NCBI GenBank assembly: GCA_963383645.1
Contig: OY726557.1
Coordinates: 155,559,201 to 155,623,200 of the forward strand
Direction: 5' to 3'
Origin: Muscardinus avellanarius
Taxonomy: Eukaryota > Chordata > Mammalia > Rodentia > Gliridae
Length of the DNA stretch: 64,000 nt
In this document: positions 37,084 through 49,218 of the stretch, piece after piece
How the letters are laid out: each line of letters begins with the position of its first letter
How positions within the stretch are numbered: the first letter of the stretch is position 1
Position numbers and translations under genes: made by a program
Notes under the pieces: generated by a model
Database searches by the model: none
Seen by the model: the letters and a program-made list of their open reading frames with translations, nothing else
Told to the model about the DNA's origin: nothing

Positions 37084-37220
37084 CATGAAAATTTATTATT
37101 TCTTCAGTTAATTATATTCAGTTATTATATATTACTTCAGTTAATTAAATATTAATTTAATTGTATAATGTATAAATATATATCAACATGAAAATATTAT
37201 TACTTCAGTTAATTATATAT
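37035..37220. repeat. (TA)n with flanking duplication
   Basis: TA repeat at 37035-37080, followed by ATCAGCATGAAAATTTATTATTTCTTCAGTTAATTATAT, recurring with small changes at about 37178-37216 (ATCAACATGAAAATATTATTACTTCAGTTAATTATAT). The period is about 100 bp, a local tandem duplication seeded at the microsatellite. Confidence 0.8.
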
Positions 37221-37954
37221 ACACCTATTATTTTTTATTTGAGCTGCATTAAATTAAAATATACTGAATATTTACCATTGTAGTTATTCATTATTTTGGC
37301 TGAAAAAAATCAATACTTATAATGGACACTATAGACACTGATATTTATCCTTTCCTTTCTTCCTTCTTTCTTCATACTTTCTCTCTTTCCTTTCCCTTTT
37401 TGCTTTTGGGGGGAAATCTCACCATCCACTCAGAAAAACTGACTTGAGTAAAATCTAAATGTTAATAATATTACTAGATTATTTTTAATTAGTCAGCTTT
37501 AACACATTTTTCTATTTAATACAAGAGATATTTTTATAAGAATTTTTATATCAGCGTCTTTTATTTTTAAACAAATTATATAACAAATAGCCCATGAGAA
37601 CTTGCATTATTTTTTCAGATGCCACCTTCAAAAAATATTTTCTACTTTTTTAGCAAGTTAGTTTGTACATATCCAAATTTAGATATTAAACATCAGCCAG
37701 TTCAGTATGAAAGGAGACTGAAAGACTTAACATTCAATAAAAATATTTTGCCAGATGGGCCCAGATTGACCAAAAATGTAACATTCTATTTGAAAAAAAA
37801 GTGATAGACTTGTGCTCACTATTAGAATCTTCACCTATAATTCTTTTAGACAAACTTGTTCCTATTTATTATTATTTACATGGAAGTATAAAGTTATAAA
37901 GTCATTTACCTAAAATTTCCAAAGTGAAACATAGTTATAAAACATAGAGGATAT

Positions 37955-38022
37955 AATTCATATAATGATATACATTATAATGTGAGAATATAGTACACCA
38001 ATAAAATAAAATAAAAAAATTA
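37955..38022 (+). mobile_element. Very short L1 3' end
   Basis: TACATTATAATGTGAGAATATAGTACACCAATAAAATAAAATAAAAAAATTAAA is an L1 terminus plus A-rich tail, only about 65 bp long. Confidence 0.55.
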
Positions 38023-38674
38023 AATACAAGTGTACAATTCATACAAATGACCCAATAACAATAATAGAAGTCAGTCTTAGCTCTATGCTGCATTTTTATA
38101 AAAGTTAATTTAATAAGCAAACAAATAAAGATGAGAAATTGAAATGAGAAAGCATTTTAATAAGAAAAACATAACACTACATCACTATTTTTAGCTGTCT
38201 GCATGTTAATTCATTCTATTTAAACCTTTGAAATGAAAGGATAAATAATTCAGCTCAATATTAGTCATCAATGATTTCATTAAATATGTGAACTACAAGA
38301 CAGACTCTGAGAAAACATGGAACCAAAGACAAATCACACATTAAATGTAATTTCCTTACTTTTATTAGTTAAAACAGTAGGTGAAGTAAGTGTAAGATGG
38401 AAAATCCCTCATGTTGGAGTTAGGTGTGGCTGCTAGACCTCATTTGGCTTCTCTTGGACTAGTTTATATATTGGGAGGTTACAAACCTTTAATATTTAAC
38501 TAGTCAAAGTTCAAATGAGGAATTTCCTGCCTTGTATGCGAAGGTTTTGACACTAGGCAAGATAAAGACTGTGAAATATTTTAATATTCTTAGAAGTGGT
38601 GTAAAACATAGTAAAATATTAGCACCTAATGTATTTTAAATCATTTCTAGAAACAAGAAACCTTATGTTCTCAC

Positions 38675-38850
38675 TTAAGTTCACTAAGCCTCACAATAAG
38701 ATTCTGATGTAAATACTAGGGTTATGATCTCCATTTTTCAAATGAGGTAAGTGAGTCATGGATAGATAAAATAATCTGCCTAAAGTCACACAGAAATGTA
38801 AAGATCCGATATCTAAAAGTAGGAAGTCACACTTTTAAGTATGTACACAT
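38675..38850 (+). repeat. MIR, well recognisable
   Basis: TTCACTAAGCCTCACAATAAG..CTAGGGTTATGATCTCCATTTTTCAAATGAGGTAAGTGAGTCATGGATAG..AATCTGCCTAAAGTCACACAG is the MIR core in clear order. Confidence 0.75.
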
Positions 38851-39669
38851 AAATTATGCAAGACTACATCTCTACCACTGCAAATGAATGAAATATTTCA
38901 TAAATACAATATTTCAAACAAGTATCATTGTTTATGTCAAAGATCATAGCAGAAATCAGTAGTTTATTTTTCAGTTTCAGTTACTATATAACAAGTGGTA
39001 AGAAAACTCATCAAATTGTCCCTGCAGCCATGAAATGAAGCCACATTTCTAGTCACTCCTAATTTAAATAAATAAAGTTCTGACTTATCCCATAATCCTC
39101 TTTAGACAGACATGCAGAACAAAGACACACACTGTAAAAGTCATTACTTTAAAATTATGTTTAGGCCACTGGCATCACCTACCTGGGGTATAGTAAATTT
39201 ATACCTAATTAATAAGCTTACCATTCTTATACAAATATGACCAGAAAAGAGAAAGAAAATAATCTCTAACTCACTGATTGAAGCTAATATGCCTTACACT
39301 ACAATCAAATAAGTCAGTCTTATTCATAAATAAGACTTTTTCATAAATATAGATGTGGAAATTCTCTATAAATATTAGCAAACTGCATCTAGTAAAAGAC
39401 GATGTATCATGCTCAAGTTGAGTTTACCCTAGGAAAACAAACATAATTTGTCTTTAGAAAAATGTGTTAAGTGGATAATTTTTGTTATTAATAGATAAAA
39501 GAGAAAATAATGTGGAAAATTATTTTGTTTAATTTGTTAAACATTCAATAAAAAAACTCATAGTCCACCAAGAAGAAACCTTACATTCTTAACCTAATAA
39601 GAAGCATTACAAATAAAACTTGTAGCAAATAATATTCTAAGTGAAAACAAAATGTGTGACTTAGGAAAG
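38851..39669. other. Gene-free AT-rich stretch
   Basis: No gene or clear repeat recognised. Confidence 0.5.
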
Positions 39670-40135
39670 GTATTCATTTTCTGTAATTGTTATGAGAAAT
39701 TTCTATAAACTAGGTGACTTAAAACAACATACATAAATTCTCCCAGATCTGGAGGCCACCTGAAATCATTATTACTAGGTTGAAACTACAATGTCACCAA
39801 GGTCCTGCTCCTCTGGAGGCTCAAGAACAATCTGTTCCTTACCTCTTTTTTCTTCAATGGCTTCTGGTATTCTTGACCTGTGGCTCTGTTATTCATACCT
39901 CTACCTCCTTGGTCACACTGTCTTAGCCAATGATGCTTGTGTCCAATCTCATTGTCTTATATGGACTTTTGTGACTGATATTAGAGACCATGCATAACAC
40001 AGGACAATCTTGCCATCCCCACACAATCATAACTTGTGTTTAAGACATACAACTTGTGTTTAACACATACAACTTTCATAAATTACAGAGATTACAGTAT
40101 AATTACCTTTTGAGGATCATGTTTCAGCTTACCAC
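39670..40135 (+). repeat. Ancient mammalian interspersed repeat, unassigned
   Basis: AACTAGGTGACTTAAAACAACATAC, ATCTGGAGGCCACCTGAAATC, CTGCTCCTCTGGAGGCTCAAG and GGACAATCTTGCCATCCCC occur in the order of a common old mammalian repeat, possibly LTR-derived. Contains a 23-bp tandem pair (ACTTGTGTTTAAGACATACA / ACTTGTGTTTAACACATACA) at 40031-40073. Confidence 0.45.
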
Positions 40136-40715
40136 AAGAAAAATAGAAATATTTTAATTAAAAACTGTATTGCTGAGTATTATTTTTATATTTGAATTAT
40201 TATCATATTATTACTTTATAGGTTTAACTATTTGATTCCAAATACCTCCCAATTATTTCCCTTTGTTCTGGATAGCTTAGTAAGTAATAAAAGACTAAGA
40301 AAATAAATACAGGTATCATGAAAGACTTATCTGTCATAGCTAATATGACTGTTTGCATTGAAAGCACCTAAAATTTTTGGAATGAGAAAATTTTGTCAAA
40401 AGATGCTTGGATTAGAACAGTATACAGAAAGCAATCTCATTTCTTCAGACCCGGATAAAACTGTTTAAACTATAAAATAATAACAAAACACACTTAATTT
40501 AATAATTATACTTAGGAATAAATATAGTTATGAATATGCAATATCTATGGTTAGATTTAATATTTATTAAAATTTTATGCCTCAAAATAAATTAAGAGTG
40601 TTAACAATGAACAAATGATTCAAAATATTAAAAATGTAAATAACTCTCAAATTCATCTATGGACTTCATAATGTTCCAATCAGAATCCTAAATAAAATTT
40701 CTTTTAAAAATATAT

Positions 40716-40918
40716 AAACTGGGCACGGTGGTCCGCACTTGTAATCCCAGCATTTGGGAGGCTGATTCAGCAGACAGACTCAGCTACTTAGTGAGGCCCT
40801 TCACAACTCAGTAAGACCCTGTTTCAAAATAAAGAGTAAAAAATAAGGCTGGGGATGTCACTCAGAGGTAGAATGTTCCTGGGTTCCATCCCCAGCACCA
40901 CCAATAAGAAAAAATAAA
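40716..40918 (+). mobile_element. B1-dID-type SINE
   Basis: ACTGGGCACGGTGGTCCGCACTTGTAATCCCAGC head, GCTGGGGATGTCACTCAGAGGTAGAATG ID-like part, CCATCCCCAGCACCACC end and A-rich tail. Confidence 0.9.
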
Positions 40919-41194
40919 AGTATAAGCTTACTCTAAATTGGCGTAGAAAATCCTATGGCTCAAGAGTAGGCACCCCACAGCATCTCCCTGTCCTCCACAC
41001 ACAGTGAGATACTTGTACTGTTTTCATGATAACATTTTTATTCAAATTAATTTGAAGGTCATTCTTTGTTCGATTTGTTGGACTCATTTAGAGTCCAAAA
41101 TCTAAACTTAATTAGAGGTTGTTTCAGAAAGCTTTTCATCACAGTTAAAAAACACATGACACAGATAACTTCGTAAGAAGAAAAAATAATTTTG

Positions 41195-41570
41195 GTATAT
41201 GTTTTATGAAGTTTGAGGCTATGATCTCTGCCTCCCTTGCTTTGAGCCTGAGGTGAGGCAGAACACCATGGCAGAAGGATGCTGTAGAGGAAAGCTGCTC
41301 AGCTCATGACAGCCAGAAAGCAGAGGGGGGTGTGGAGCTTGGACAAAATTTAGTTCTGGAGGGCATGCCCACAAAGACCCACTCCCTTTTTGAAGTTTTC
41401 GCCTCTTACAGTGTCCACCACCTCCCAATAATCCATTCCTCTGTGAATCCCTCAGTGAATTAATTGATGAGTCCTAACTTCACAATCCAATCATTTCCAA
41501 GAGCCTTACCTCTGAACACTGAATGTCTTTGGGGGACATTCCAGATCCAAATAAAACAGAAGCGATGTCT
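41195..41570 (-). mobile_element. MaLR-type LTR, minus strand
   Basis: Complementary order of an MLT1/MST-like LTR: AGAACACCATGGCAGAAGG, CACTCCCTTTTTGAAG, CAATCCAATCATTTCCAAGAGCC, TTTGGGGGACATTCCAGATCC. No internal region. Confidence 0.55.
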
Positions 41571-41757
41571 GTTTTAATTTCCACGTTCTACCCTTATCTC
41601 TTAGCATGACACTCTGCATCAAATGATCCATATTAAATGCAAGATGAAAGAATTATAGAAAAAAATGTAAAAAGTTCAATATAAGTAACATTCATCTGTT
41701 GATAGCACAAAATCCTATTATTTAATTAAAAATCTATTTGTTTTTATTAAATCAACA

Positions 41758-41970
41758 TTTTTGGGGGGAGTGGAACTGGGGGTGGAACCCAGAGGCTTTC
41801 TACCTCCGGGCTATACTCCCAGACCTTTTTAATATATTTTTTGGAAACAGGGTCTCACTAAGTTGTCGAAAGCCTCACTAAGTAGCTGAGGCTGGCTTCG
41901 AACATGTGCGATCCTCCTGTCTCAGCCTCCCAAGCGCGGGGATTACAAGCATGCGCCACCACTCCCGGCT
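41758..41970 (-). mobile_element. B1-dID-type SINE
   Basis: Reverse copy with GGGGTGGAACCCAGAGGC, CTACCTCCGGGCTATACTCCC, GGGTCTCACTAAGTTGTCG and GCATGCGCCACCACTCCCGGC. Confidence 0.9.
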
Positions 41971-41990
41971 AAAAATTTGTTTTAATTAAA

Positions 41991-42400
41991 ATTTTTTTTT
42001 GTTTTGATTCTTTTTTGTTATTGGTGCATTATATTCATACAGCATATTGGGGTAAAAAACGTGTGTGTAGAGACACCACACATCACTGATTTAACCCCTA
42101 CCCAATTCCCACCCCATTCCCTCCCCGTCCCTCCCTCCCTTGCTTGGCTTAGTGGTTGATTTTGATATGATTAAGTACATTGTGTGTTTTAGAGATTTTC
42201 CTCTTCCCCCCTCCTTTCTCCTCCTTTAGGTTGTCTTGTTTGCTCCTCCGTAGGATTTTCTTTTTCATCTAGAGTTCCTCCTATGAACCAATTCTCCCTG
42301 ACTCTCACATATTAGGGAAAGCATCTGATTTCTTATTTTTTGTGACTGACTAATCTCACTTAGCATAATGTCCTCCAGTTTCATCCATTTCCCTGAATAT
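41991..42400 (-). mobile_element. L1 3' end with TSD, minus strand
   Basis: Complement of an L1 3' UTR with T-rich start, ending at the ORF2 terminus (TCATCCATTTCCCTGAATA side). Flanked by tttaattaaa at 41981-41990 and 42401-42410, a plausible TSD. Relatively well preserved (TTAGTGGTTGATTTTGATATGATTAAGTACATTGTG). Confidence 0.85.
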
Positions 42401-42740
42401 TTTAATTAAATTTATTTGCTTAGCTAAAATTTATCTAAGTTAGAATAAAAATATACTCTTACTAAACATTATGTTAAAGATATTTAATAAAAAATTAATA
42501 AAATCCATCTTAACTAAAGTAAATAAAAGCTATTTATGATTAGCATTTTAATAATTTTAATAACTTAGTCTTCTAGTATATAAGCAGTAAACAAAATGAT
42601 TCATGACCATTTAATTTGATAAGTACACATTCATTGAGTGTTTATCATGCCTCAGGCACTAAATTAATCCCTTAGGATTCAATAGTAAATTTGACAAATA
42701 ACCTTTGTCCTGAATCTGCTGTAGCTTTAGGTTGTATTTT

Positions 42741-42956
42741 TTTTTTTTTTTTTTTTTGGTGCTGGGGATGGAACCCCAAGTCTTTCTACCTTCGGGCTAC
42801 ACTCCCATACCTATTTTCTATTTTATTTGGAAACAGTGTCTCACTAAGTTGCTGAGAGCCTCACTAAGTAGCTGAGGCTGGCTTCGAACCTGTGTGATTC
42901 TCCTATTTCATCCTCCCAAGTACTGGGATTACAAGCGTGCGCCACCACACCCGGCT
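42741..42956 (-). mobile_element. B1-dID-type SINE with TSD
   Basis: Reverse copy with a 19-base T tail start. TSD aggttgtatttt at 42729-42740 and 42957-42968. Confidence 0.92.
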
Positions 42957-43559
42957 AGGTTGTATTTTAAAGACTGACAGAGCATCATTTCCTTAACTAG
43001 GTCATGAGCCCACCAAAGTAAAATTGTTCCTTAAATGGCATTTTTGAACTATTTGCATTATACATTTAAAAGGAAGCTTTGCAAAGGAGATCTCTGAGCT
43101 CCCTTGAGAGTTTGCATTATACCTGAGAACAGCTCATAGTTAAGATACTTTGAGGATGCTAAGTGTAACTTTTTATACACCATCTCTTCTGAAAAGATTG
43201 TTGTGTAATGAAATTGCAATAAAATTCATTCGTAAAATGTTATAACGATCATTTAACATTAGTATTTTATCTTGAGAAAAGTTAATATTTTGAAATAAAA
43301 ATATATAAGGATCTAGAAAATTATCTGGGTACCTGAAAATTTTTTTGCCCATGTCACACAAAACAAAATAGGTAGTTTCAGTGGTCAACATTTCTGACTC
43401 TTTGTCTTGTGAGGTACCATCTCCACCCACATTCCCTAACCTTAGCAGTCACACAGAAAATCTCTTGGGTTGCTGTTAAAATTTATGAAAAATCTCCACT
43501 AGTTTAGTGGCTCTGCACTCCTGCAAACTATGAGTCCTGTGTAGGAGGTCTAACCTTAC

Positions 43560-45700
43560 TTCTAGGCAAGACTTGTCTTAGATGGTCTTGCAGATTGAGA
43601 GCTAGTCATTTTTTTTTCCTCATCCAGTGGAACTGTGGCCATCAGACAGTATAGATGGAGTTCAGAGCAGGAGTGTTCACAAAACAATAGAAGAGACATT
43701 TCCAGAATTGCACTGATTGGGGATAGCTTAATCATTGCAATATAGCTTTACCAGCACTACAGAGCATGCAAGAAAGAAATGGGTCATGAAATGTGACTGT
43801 ATACTATAAAAAATAAAACAAAGTGATGTCTTCCCATACACACTGCTCTGATAACTTGGCTAGAACACTTAGTGTCCTCCCTGGAAACTTTTCACACAGT
43901 ATAGGATTCAGGCAATGCCTTTTGTAGAGTTTCCCTACCTGTGAACTCAACATCAATTTGCTTTCCCATGGGTAAATGGGCAACAGTGGGTCTTTGGGTG
44001 CTATGAAAGGATACAGCCTGCCATGGATGTTGACTCATGTTGTGACTTTGTCTTCCCTTCCCCTTGTAATGTTGTATGGTCACATTCTATTGATATGTAA
44101 ACCTCTGAGGATTTCTTATTCAATAGGCCATATGACCTCTAAATCAAATATTTTTGCTTTGAAGTATGGGCAATGAACCGAAAACAAGGTATAGAGACCA
44201 GTAATGCATACGATTCCTGAAAAGTATCTTGCTGGGTAAGAATCAGGAAGACTTAAATTATTAAAAGACAAGATTCAGGCCCTCCCTATACCCACAGTGG
44301 TAAATGAGGTACAGGCTTTATGAGATTTCTGGATACAAGGCAGCCTTTATATTGTAGCTGGCCCTACATCGCAATCTCATATATAGGCTGATTAAAAAGG
44401 AGAGCAATTTGAAGCCAAGCAGAATGGCACACACTTGTAATCCCAGTGCTTGGGAGGCAGAGACAATAGGATCACACAGGTTTGAAGCCAGCCTCAGCTA
44501 CTTAGTGAGGCTCTCAGCAACTTAGTGAGAATCTGTTTTCAAATAAAACATAAAATAGGTCTGAGAGTGTAGCCCAGAGGTAGAAGACCCCTGTGTTCTA
44601 TCCCTAGTACCAAAAAAAAAAAAAAGGGAGCAATTTTTTATTGGGCACAACGACACACTTTTAAAAAGACAAATGTCCTGGTACAAATGGCACAAAAGGT
44701 TTAGGCTCTGTATGTTGCCAATTTGTGATTGTCCTACAAACTAAATGTATTTATCAGCAATGGCAATCGTGGAATAGGATGTACTCTCTGGCATCAGCAT
44801 GGCAAGACTTAAATTTCATTAACATTTTAGTCACAGCTATGAAGAGCTAGACTATGCTACTATAGCTATTTGTAGTATATGATTAGCATATTTTTACTAC
44901 TTGTAGCAGCTATTTGTAGCATATATTGCCCTTACCCAGACTGAATTTCTAACCAATGATAATTCTGTCATTGTTAGGACTGTTTATCCCTTTAAGGGGT
45001 GAATAGACAGTGTATTCAAAAGATATTGTTTTGCATTGCTTAGACCCCTATTCTTACACAAAGACATGCCTACCTCTTACAGCATAGATCACTATATACA
45101 AACCCATTACCAGAAGAAATGTGGCTATTACCAGGGACTGTAGATCAAGTGTGGCTGTTCTCAGGGTCTGTGGTATAAAGCCCTAAAATCTATGATCTCT
45201 CTGATTCCTGCGCAGGTACCACTGAAAGTAGAGGACACAAAGGGTCCTGCCCCATAGGCGTATGATACAGAGAAGATCAGCAATGGCAACCTTTCCCCAT
45301 GGACCACAGTGCATTTTACTCTAAGAGAGATGTCATCTGGATTAAATTTAGAGACAATCAACAAGAAGAGTTGTGGGCTGTGTGGATGGTACTTGTGAAT
45401 GAAACATCTGGCACTCAGCACTGGTTATTCAGCTATCAGAAAAGGCTTGATTCTTTAGATGGGACAATGGACAAAGAAGTAGTGGATAAATGTGGGGGAA
45501 TCCATCTGAGGATGGGTAATGTGGCAGCAAATATTGGACAGGTTACAAAACCCCATGCTGATTGGCAAGTGCATCATTTAGTGCCCACCTTTGCGTCATC
45601 ACTAAGCAATTAGGAAGCAAGTACCCTTTTCAAAATGTGTGCTCTGGACTCCCAGGAAGAGGATATAGCAGTGTGGATTCACAAACAAAGTAACCATAAA
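43560..45700 (+). pseudogene. ERV-L-type pol remnant
   Basis: Decayed retroviral polymerase, recognised by order and spacing of conserved residues. About 44060-44130 reads like the Cys-Asn-x-x-x-W helix before the RT active site, though the aspartate pair is lost. 44268-44412 reads like the ERV-L thumb segment (Val-Gln-Ala-Leu, Phe-Trp-Ile), and 45044-45613 like the RNase H domain (Ala-Gly-Thr-Thr; Glu-Leu-Trp-Ala-Val-Trp-Met-Val at 45368-45391). The 45044-45613 part stays in one frame except for stops at 45176-45178 and 45266-45268. A SINE interrupts at 44411-44627. Non-functional. The ERV-L assignment is from recalled motifs and needs a profile search. Confidence 0.5.
44411..44627 (+). mobile_element. 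B1-dID-type SINE inside ERV-L pol
   Basis: Complete copy with TSD gagcaattt at 44402-44410 and 44628-44636. Inserted after the provirus had settled. Confidence 0.92.
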
Positions 45701-46819
45701 AAATAAAATAAAAAAATTATTCAGGACACAGGTACCTGTAAGATTTAATAATATACAACAAACAATAAAGCAAGGTTTTTCTAAGATACTATGACCTCAC
45801 ACTTGTGTAGACACAACCTTCAGGCTAACACAGGTCTTTTCCTATGATAGGGCTAAGCAACAATTTATCAATCAAAACATAGAACACCCATATACGTGCA
45901 ACAATCATTTCCCACAAGATAGTTATTAAGAAGCTCATTTTAAAGAACATAATATATGAGTAGGCACACTAAAAGAAAATCCTATATAGGTCCCATCTAC
46001 ACCATAGCCCACAAACAACCACAACAAATAATAATAAGTAAAACAGAGTACTCAATCAACATATAAAAGAACTGACCAGGCGCCCCAACCTGCTGTGTAA
46101 ACAAAAGTGTTGCCACAAACTATAGACTTATATATAAAAATGCCAGAAGTCTTGAAGCTCCAGATGACAGATCAAGAAAGCTAGATGATCCTCCATCAAA
46201 TGAAAGAATATGGAAAGCAGCAAAAAACATTCTTGCCTTAGTTGACACTTGTAGAACAATATGGTAGTACATTATATTCCTCAAAACACCAACCCAAGAA
46301 ATGGTCTATTGCAGAAGAAACTGGCATGGCATATCTCACCAAATTGAGTGAGATTATTATTTTCACAAGGGGGAAAGAAGCTTAACTTACTGAATTGGAC
46401 TAATACTGCTAAACACTAGACCTGTTAGGGTGGGAGAAACATTCTTCTCCTGCCTAGCACATAACTTCTTCAGCCCCCCTCCAGTGGAAATGGTACACTC
46501 CCCTCAGAAAACTTCTCAGATAGCTGCCATTTTGACCACTGCTAACCAATATACCAGTGTAATCCTTGTTGAATATTTATGTTTACAAGTGCCTTCCTGA
46601 TTTTTTGCTTTCTGCCCCTAGTTTCCTGTTGCTAATATAAAATGTCAACATGTCAAGACATGGGCTATAAATCAATTGTGCTCCTGCATTGGGCCATGTC
46701 TTACTCCCAAATGAGCAACACATCAACTTACTTGGTTTGTGGCAGAAGCTTTTGTCAGGAACTCCTGATCTACCATAATGAGTAAATGAGTAAACCACTT
46801 TACCAGAAATGTACTGGGT

Positions 46820-46821
<2 letters not shown>

Positions 46822-46860
<39 letters not shown>

Positions 46861-47022
46861 CTAGAGATTGAATCCAAGAGTTCCACCTCTGAGCAACACC
46901 GAGCTCATTTTATTTTGAACCAGGGTCTTGATAAATTACTGTTCACTGACCTATAATCTGCAATCATCCTGTCTCAGCCTCCAAAGTATTGGAATTACAG
47001 GCATGCACCACCATGTCTGGCT
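46822..47022 (-). mobile_element. B1-dID-type SINE with (GT)n tail
   Basis: GT repeat at 46822-46858, then reverse SINE: GACTAGAGATTGAATCCAAGAGTTCCACC, ending GGCATGCACCACCATGTCTGGC. The middle segment is diverged. Confidence 0.8.
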
Positions 47023-47957
47023 TCACTGTCTCATTGTTTTTTATAGTGAGGGGGGAGATTGGGACAAAACATGAGGAATTTAAATATCATGGGTATCAAA
47101 AGTAGGACCCTTCTCAATAGTTCATCAGTGGTACTTTACCAAGCAACAACAACAACTAAAAAAATTAAATTTCTTCCAAATCTCATCAAACACCAAGAGA
47201 AAAAAAATGAGCCACCAAAAAACTTATGCAGGTCTGAAATACATTTACAAAAATAACTCTAAACTTTGACAAATTAAGTCAAGTTGTGTCTCTCTGGTAG
47301 ACACATAAGAATGGCAGCATGGACACAATTTCAAAGGTGTCTCAGTACATGGTAGAGATATACTTCTCTACCTATAACATCATTGTTACTCTGGTAAGCT
47401 CTCATCAATTGGTGAGGATGACTAAAATATATTGGGTGCCTTGGGCCCTGGTTGTCCCAATATAAAGTATCATATTCTAGAGTTCCCTGATAATGAGATA
47501 GGTACTGAATAAACTGACTGCATCAATCAATGTCCCACACCTAAAAGCCAGAGTGAGGAGATCTGTTTCCACTGGTATGATTATCTGCTGTCTTCATTCC
47601 TAAGTAAGCATAAAACAACCCATATAACATCAACCCATATAAGCACATTAGCAAGTTTTATCAGCTAAGCTTTTAGCAACAGTATGTAGGATATTTAATC
47701 TCAGAATTGAAAAATAGCCCTCATTAAAAAATAACAGTTTCACCAAATAACATGGTAACTGGCACAAGGTAGGACCTGTTTCATCATCAAAACCCAATGT
47801 TATATTCCAAATAAGAGTGGTAATGTCACAATCCTAGTGGATCACATAATGTCATAGATCAATGCTCCAAGAAATAGCACTCCATCATGAAAAATTGATA
47901 AAAATCATTTGTTCATCTTCATTTGCTTGATTTCCTTGCTTTGCCATGTGTGTACGG

Positions 47958-47958
<1 letters not shown>

Positions 47959-47999
<41 letters not shown>

Positions 48000-48212
48000 C
48001 TGCATGCACACACACGGGAACCACACATACACCATGGAGAAATCAATCCCAGGAGTATTCTACCACCTATTCTTTTTTAAATTTCTTGGTTTTAATTTTA
48101 AGATAGACTCTTAGTAAGCTGCCCAGGCTGGCTGTGAAATTGTGATCCCCTGCCTCATCCCCTCAGCTGCTCAAGTTGCTAGAATTACAGGCATGTGCTA
48201 CCATACTGGACT
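47959..48212 (-). mobile_element. Old SINE with (TG)n tail
   Basis: TG repeat at 47959-47997. SINE body at about 48030-48212 on the minus strand (AATCAATCCCAGGAGTATTC, GCTGCCCAGGCTGGCTGTGAAATTG, GAATTACAGGCATGTGCTACCA). The middle resembles a B1 monomer more than the B1-dID subtype. Confidence 0.7.
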
Positions 48213-48385
48213 GGCTTTGCCTTTTTCCCCTTATGTTTTTTCTGTTGTTGCAATAAATTTGCCCTACAATGTGGCATCGAGTGTGCAAGTAATGCCACTA
48301 GCCTAGCAACTAAACCCTTAGTGGCAGCCAAGGGCCTGGAAGAGGGAGTAGGGAGGTTATAAAATGGAAGGCCAGTCATAAAGGG

Positions 48386-48839
48386 TGTTGTAAAAATACA
48401 TTCCTGTAATGTGACTATGGAATAAGCCCCAGCACATAGTGACTGAGGAAAAAATCAAGCTCCAAAGTAGTTATTGCTGCCCAGGACATCCCATCCTTTC
48501 CCAACCTTTCACTTTAAAAAGGCTGATTAGATTTAGGGAACTGCAATCAGCCTATTCAGGAGAAAGAAAATTAAAGTAACCAGTTGGCTTACCATACCAT
48601 CAATGGATTTTTCTTTTTACCTTTTCTTTCTTGCTATATAAAGGCTAGAAGTGCATGGATTACTAACACAAAGATCTACTTTGTCTTGCTGTATCACAAG
48701 ACTGCCTTGTATATAGTTTCTCCTGAATAAATCTCTGAGTATCTCTCAACCTGGAGAAGCCTGCCTTTCTTTGGCTTGAGTCTGTCTTTGGCTCAGAGAG
48801 ACAGTATTTGGATCTAAAAGAGAGTTTTCCCAATACACA
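48386..48839 (+). mobile_element. Candidate 3' LTR of the ERV-L-type provirus
   Basis: Starts TGTTGTAAAAATAC and ends CAATACACA (TG..CA). It contains a TATA box CTATATAAAGG at about 48634-48644 and a polyadenylation signal AATAAA at about 48726-48731, followed by a T/GT-rich U5-like end. Length 454 bp. The TATA-to-poly(A) spacing of about 90 bp fits a short R region. The exact start is uncertain. Confidence 0.5.
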
Positions 48840-48958
48840 GGGTGTAGACCTTTAAGTATGAGCAAGTAGCACCAGTATTTATTTTAGCCATACTAACAGG
48901 GACACATCATAACTCGGAATTTAACCTATAATATGCACTGTTACCTAATGTACTGCAT

Positions 48959-48960
<2 letters not shown>

Positions 48961-49001
<41 letters not shown>

Positions 49002-49200
49002 TTTTGTGTGTGTGTGTGTGTGTGGTACTGGGTTCCTGGAAGTCCTTCTACTTCCAGGCTACTCTCCCAGACTTACTTTATATTTTTTATTTTTGGAAAC
49101 AGGGTCTCTTAAGGCAGCGTGGCTGGCTTCGAACCTGCATGATCCTTCTGTCTCCGCCTCCCAAGCATAGGGATTATGAGTGTGCGCCACCACGCCCAGC
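48961..49200 (-). mobile_element. B1-dID-type SINE with 18-bp TSD
   Basis: (TTTA)n and (TG)n tail at 48961-49023, reverse SINE at 49024-49200. Perfect duplication acctaatgtactgcattt at 48943-48960 and 49201-49218, so a recent insertion. Confidence 0.95.
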
Positions 49201-49218
49201 ACCTAATGTACTGCATTT

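Larger units (their letters stand above)
45701..48385 (+). other. Probable remainder of the ERV-L-type provirus
   Basis: Lies between the pol remnant and a candidate LTR in the same orientation, but integrase, dUTPase or envelope motifs are not visible. It carries two minus-strand SINE insertions. Assignment rests on position only. Confidence 0.3.

Noticed and set aside
40716..40918. tRNA gene in the ID-like part of SINEs
   Set aside because: Box A/B-like sequences are present but there is no cloverleaf. These are SINE promoters.
46822..46858. CRISPR-like or regulatory tandem repeats at GT and AC runs
   Set aside because: Simple microsatellites attached to SINE tails. No spacers, and the organism is a mammal.
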